The translations under genes and the position numbers were made by a program. Positions 61,285-64,000 of a stretch of DNA of 64,000 nt are shown here, in pieces. The notes beneath the pieces were generated by a model that had not been told where the DNA came from, did not search any database, and saw nothing but the letters and a program-made list of their open reading frames with translations. Numbering within the stretch: the stretch's first letter is position 1; each line of letters starts with the position of its first letter. Source of the stretch: Mucilaginibacter agri (GTDB lineage: Bacteria > Bacteroidota > Bacteroidia > Sphingobacteriales > Sphingobacteriaceae); contig NZ_WWEO01000045.1 in assembly GCF_009928685.1 (NCBI RefSeq), positions 992,001 through 1,056,000 on the forward strand. Direction: 5' to 3'.

Positions 61285-61310
61285 TTTTTGTTAAACAAAA
61301 ATGTTAAACA
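61285..61310. promoter_or_regulatory. Tandem TetR operator candidates
   Basis: TTTTTGTTAAACAAAAA (61285-61301) is a perfect 8+1+8 palindrome, immediately followed by TGTTAAACA (61302-61310), a 4+1+4 palindrome with the same core. The centres are 13 bp apart and lie about 35-48 bp upstream of the ABC-F ATG, where TetR binding would block transcription. Confidence 0.6.
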
Positions 61311-61427
61311 AAAAAATTACGCATTTCGTGTACAATATTGTCTTACTTAACTCCCCATATGTCCGGTTCAAGGCAAATCTATCGGCTTACATAACGTTCT
61401 GACAGTACCTTAGTGAAAATTAAGGAA

Positions 61428-61577
61428 ATGACACCTCACAAAAAACCATATCAACCTGCTTTACAACGAGGCACTGCTGGGCACTATAAACATATTAAAG
61501 GCGTGTATCGCAAGTATTGTGTCACAACTCCTATTGGTTTCTGGCATAGTTTACGTTTAATACAGGTAATTAAATAG
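61428..61577 (+). CDS. Doubtful 49-aa small basic ORF
   Basis: An ATG at 61428, preceded by AAGGAA, opens 49 codons ending TAG at 61575-61577. The product is rich in His, Lys, Arg and Tyr with a few hydrophobic residues near the end (VTTPIGFWHSLRLIQVI). The frame ends inside the -7 box of the kinase promoter. No family is recognised; chance is a serious alternative. Confidence 0.2.
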   Translation: MTPHKKPYQPALQRGTAGHYKHIKGVYRKYCVTTPIGFWHSLRLIQVIK

Positions 61578-61582
61578 CTTTG
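61550..61582 (+). promoter_or_regulatory. Putative promoter of the LytS-type kinase gene
   Basis: TTTA (61550-61553) and an exact -7 box TAGCTTTG (61575-61582) are 21 bp apart. The leader to the ATG at 61617 would be about 28 nt. Confidence 0.45.
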
Positions 61583-61616
61583 TTATGCATCCGCTTATGT
61601 TACAGTATCTGCCCTA

Positions 61617-62636
61617 ATGAAAAGCCTTCCTTTAAAAATATCACATGCAACAATCTGGATCAGTTCCATTATACTTGGATTACTGTCATCTTTGCCCCAA
61701 TTGGCATCGCACCAGTTCAATGCTGCTGAAGCTATCGTAAACGCAGCCCTTACTGCTTCTTTCGCAATACTGATGTGGTATTTCAATATCTACATGTTGT
61801 CACGCCAAACGGAGGGTAAGCGCAGGCAAAGTATTTCCTACACGAAATTACTTAGCTCTTTGCTATTCGGCCTTGTGGTAATGTTTGTTTTAGCCTGGGT
61901 ACAACAGTTAATTCTCTCTCACATTAATTTTGGACCCACTATGTTGATGGTTGAAGTACGCGGCATATTGATCAACCTGGTATTTTACATGTTTTTAAAT
62001 TTGCTGCAACAGAATTACGAAAACCAGCATGTTAGCATGGAACTGGAACGTATGAAGAATGATAACCTGGCAGCGCAGTACGAATTATTAAAGCAACAGG
62101 TTAACCCCCACTTTTTGTTCAACAGTCTCAATACATTAAAGGCTATGGTTGAAACCAGTGATGAAGAGTCTGTAAATTTTATTCTGAAATTAGCCAACTT
62201 TTACAGATTTACCTTAGAGAGCCGGAAACTGGACTTAATACAATTGAGTGAAGAGATGGAGATTGTAGAGGCTTACCTTTTTCTGCAACAAGCACGTTTT
62301 TATGATGGGTTTACATTCACCAGTACGTTAACTAATCAAACATTAAAAACCCTGGTGCCGCCTTTTACCCTGCAGCTGTTGATTGAGAATTGCATTAAGC
62401 ACAATGTGGTTTCATTACAGCGCCCCCTTCATATCCGCGTGTACCAGGACGACGAATGCATTGTTGTGGAAAATATATTGCAGGTTAAGAAAGGTGAGGT
62501 AAACTCAACAGGTGTGGGATTAAAAAATATAGGTTTACGCTATGGTCACCTGCTCGAAAAAAACATTGAAATTATTAACGACCAAAAAACCTTTAAGGTA
62601 AAACTTCCGCTTATTTATGAATATTATCATCATTGA
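61617..62636 (+). CDS. Sensor histidine kinase, LytS/His_kinase type (second pair)
   Basis: The 339-aa protein has four hydrophobic segments (about residues 11-30, 40-60, 78-100 and 112-130), a coiled-coil stretch and the motif KQQVNPHFLFNSLNTL with phosphoacceptor His165, then a HATPase region (LLIENCIKHNVVS as N-box, GVGLKNIGLRYG as G-box). It overlaps the regulator gene by 20 bp, so translation of the pair is coupled. No extracytoplasmic domain is visible. It is related to the pair at 5946-7791 but clearly distinct in sequence. Confidence 0.94.
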   Translation: MKSLPLKISHATIWISSIILGLLSSLPQLASHQFNAAEAIVNAALTASFAILMWYFNIYMLSRQTEGKRRQSISYTKLLSSLLFGLVVMFVLAWVQQLILSHINFGPTMLMVEVRGILINLVFYMFLNLLQQNYENQHVSMELERMKNDNLAAQYELLKQQVNPHFLFNSLNTLKAMVETSDEESVNFILKLANFYRFTLESRKLDLIQLSEEMEIVEAYLFLQQARFYDGFTFTSTLTNQTLKTLVPPFTLQLLIENCIKHNVVSLQRPLHIRVYQDDECIVVENILQVKKGEVNSTGVGLKNIGLRYGHLLEKNIEIINDQKTFKVKLPLIYEYYHH

Positions 62637-63378
62637 AGACGAATTACGTACGGCGAAATCGCTCGAAACAATTATTAAAGATCTTAAACCTGATGCAAGT
62701 ATAGTTGGACAGTATCAAAGCGTAGAAGAATCGGTAGATGCACTTAGTAATACTACGCAGCCTGACCTGATATTTATGGATATTCAGTTGGCTGATGGCT
62801 TATCTTTTGAAATATTTAAATCGGTAAAAATTAATTGCCCTGTAATTTTCTGTACCGCCTTTGACGAGTATTCGCTGGAGGCATTTAAGAGTAATGGTGT
62901 TGATTATGTGTTGAAACCTTTCTCAAAAGATGATATTAAAGAAGCACTGCTAAAGGTGGATGGATTCAAGAATTTTTTTCAGCAGAAAACATCGCCGGAT
63001 TTGGAGGCCCTGCTCTCGAGAATTAATCCGCCCAGCGGGAAAACCAGCTTTCTGGTTTTTAAGAATCAAAAATATACCACGGTTCAAACGGACAGCATTG
63101 CGTTCTTTTACATCCGTAACGACTCTACCTCCCTTATGTGTTTCGACGGGCAGGAATATGCCTTATCTCAGTCGCTCGATAATATTGCGGCTTCTGTGTC
63201 GTCAAAGCAGTTTTTCCGCGTTAACAGACAATACCTGGTCAATTTCAAGGCGATTAAAGAGGTGGAGCATTATTTTTTACGTAAGTTATACGTGAAACTG
63301 TTAATAGAAACACCGGAGAAGCTACTTATTAATAAAGAAAAATCGCATAATTTTTTAAGTTGGATGGAAGAGCGATAA
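62617..63378 (+). CDS. LytTR-family response regulator (second pair)
   Basis: The 253-aa protein has a receiver domain with acidic IIEDE, phosphoacceptor Asp55 in LIFMDIQLAD, Thr in FCTAFDEYS and Lys in VLKPFSK, then a LytTR domain from about 145 (FLVFKNQKYTTVQTDSIAFFYI, FFRVNRQYLVNF). It overlaps the kinase gene by 20 bp. The targets are not evident; the genes nearby are the ABC-F/TetR operon and an incomplete gene at the window end. Confidence 0.95.
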   Translation: MNIIIIEDELRTAKSLETIIKDLKPDASIVGQYQSVEESVDALSNTTQPDLIFMDIQLADGLSFEIFKSVKINCPVIFCTAFDEYSLEAFKSNGVDYVLKPFSKDDIKEALLKVDGFKNFFQQKTSPDLEALLSRINPPSGKTSFLVFKNQKYTTVQTDSIAFFYIRNDSTSLMCFDGQEYALSQSLDNIAASVSSKQFFRVNRQYLVNFKAIKEVEHYFLRKLYVKLLIETPEKLLINKEKSHNFLSWMEER

Positions 63379-63824
63379 ATTTTCCCCGTAAAGCTATACT
63401 AAACTATCCATGTATAAACTGATCTTCCACATTTCACCAGATTCTTGCTTGTAAACCAAAACATCTTCCGCACCATACCACCCTTGCTATTTTGTTCCAA
63501 GTAATGTTAGGCCTATTTACTTCCTGTGGATTATCATAAATTGTTGAAAGATAAACAAACTAAAGATTTGTATTATAAGATATAATGATTAAAATTGTTA
63601 ATCTACTATAAAGATACTTTTTCCATCCTGTAAATATTTTCGCCTCGCTTTACAAAAGGAACTAACCCACAACTAAGTATAGCCTAATTTATTGAGTAAG
63701 CCGAGATAATGATCCAAAGTATTTAGCAGCAAGCAAATGAATTTTCAGTTGCGGAACATTATTGTATAAGCTGAACAGCCGGTCTCCCTTGCACAAATTG
63801 TTAATCACCTGAAAAGCATTCAAA
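63379..63824. other. Intergenic region after the second LytTR regulator
   Basis: The 446-bp AT-rich gap contains only open frames under 20 codons, no exact TAnnTTTG box and no hairpin with a T-tract that I can support. Confidence 0.5.
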
Positions 63825-64000
63825 ATGACTAAAGATCAAATTGAAGACTACCTGTATTTCTTTTGGGCTCCCTTATTAAAGGCGAATTCAATAGCCGACG
63901 TCGATAGAGATAGCTTTGAACGCCTGGTTATATTGACACTCAGCCAGGTTTCGGTGTATATCGAGGCCCCAGACTATGTGAGCGGCGCCAGCAGTCGTGA
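63825..64000 (+). CDS. Unrecognised protein, 3' end outside window
   Basis: From ATG 63825 the frame is open for 58 codons to the window edge (start MTKDQIEDYLYFFWAPLLK). The visible part is polar and helical with no signal peptide or membrane segment. No family is recognised from this fragment. Confidence 0.55.
   Translation, partial: MTKDQIEDYLYFFWAPLLKANSIADVDRDSFERLVILTLSQVSVYIEAPDYVSGASSR

Larger units (their letters stand above)
61259..61616. other. Intergenic region between ABC-F and LytS-type kinase genes
   Basis: The 358-bp gap holds the TetR operator pair (61285-61310), a doubtful 49-codon frame (61428-61577) and the promoter of the kinase gene (61550-61582). Nothing tRNA-like folds here despite a GGTTCAAGGC stretch. 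Confidence 0.6.

Noticed and set aside
61368..61380. GGTTCAAGGC stretch as a tRNA T-arm
   Set aside because: No matching D-arm, anticodon stem or acceptor stem could be found around it.
1..64000. Mobile elements, CRISPR arrays, phage or integrase genes
   Set aside because: No transposase, integrase, Cas or phage structural motif and no regularly spaced repeats were seen.

Overview
The window (64 kb, low-to-mid-40s % GC by eye) looks like a chromosome segment of a Bacteroidota bacterium, most likely a Sphingobacteriaceae member of the Mucilaginibacter/Pedobacter type. This is an inference from gene content: secreted plant/animal-glycan hydrolases (GH3, GH95, GH127, GH16, a DUF5703 protein), a TonB-dependent outer-membrane protein, fimbrillin-like lipoproteins, a GIN-domain protein, LytS/LytTR two-component pairs, an RRM protein, and several exact Bacteroidota-type -7 promoter boxes (TAnnTTTG). 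I saw no tRNA, rRNA, CRISPR array, transposase or prophage gene.

Layout. 1-5.4 kb: tail of a glycan-degradation operon (partial GH3, BNR/Asp-box protein, GH95 fucosidase). 5.5-10.4 kb: RRM protein, a LytTR regulator/sensor kinase pair, and a divergent TonB-dependent outer-membrane protein. 10.5-15.9 kb: DUF4242 protein, coupled HD hydrolase/YitT pair, and a two-gene phosphatase operon (PLC-type phosphoesterase, e(P4)-type acid phosphatase). 16.0-26.9 kb: a run of co-directional genes centred on glutathione: gamma-glutamylcyclotransferase-like protein, degenerate metallo-beta-lactamase-like protein, an 1802-aa kinase/ATPase/GAF/cyclase signalling protein, glutathione synthetase, glutamate-cysteine ligase and an unrecognised protein. 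26.9-30.4 kb: small membrane protein, MFS exporter and two tandem paralogous alpha/beta hydrolases. 30.6-36.3 kb: TPR histidine kinase overlapping a sigma-54 activator gene, then a LysR regulator behind a sigma-54-like promoter. 36.4-40.0 kb: monooxygenase, DJ-1/PfpI protein, aldehyde dehydrogenase and alpha/beta hydrolase, with a near-perfect CRP-type palindrome between two of them. 40.2-45.9 kb: GH16, ABC-F ATPase, HAD phosphatase, GH127. 46.0-50.6 kb: two fimbrillin-like lipoproteins with different C-termini (one a DNA/RNA endonuclease) facing a divergent clostripain-type protease. 50.8-56.4 kb: DUF5703 protein, sugar dehydrogenase, GIN protein, DUF1223 protein. 56.5-64 kb: SDR/HxlR divergent pair, DoxX, a 33-aa membrane peptide, Ohr, a TetR/ABC-F operon with its probable operator, a second LytS/LytTR pair, and a gene running off the end.

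How it works together. Saccharification of fucosylated, arabinosylated and beta-glucan substrates is spread over several small operons without SusC/SusD pairs in view, so the partners lie elsewhere. Thiol and carbonyl stress handling is a second theme (glutathione genes, Ohr, DJ-1/PfpI, SDR/HxlR, aldehyde dehydrogenase). The most unusual points are the glutathione cluster containing a giant kinase-cyclase whose purine-specifying residues are both serine, the fimbrillin-nuclease fusion next to a protease, and the sigma-54 activator/palindrome/promoter arrangement in front of the LysR gene. All functions are read from sequence motifs; nothing here was checked by database search.
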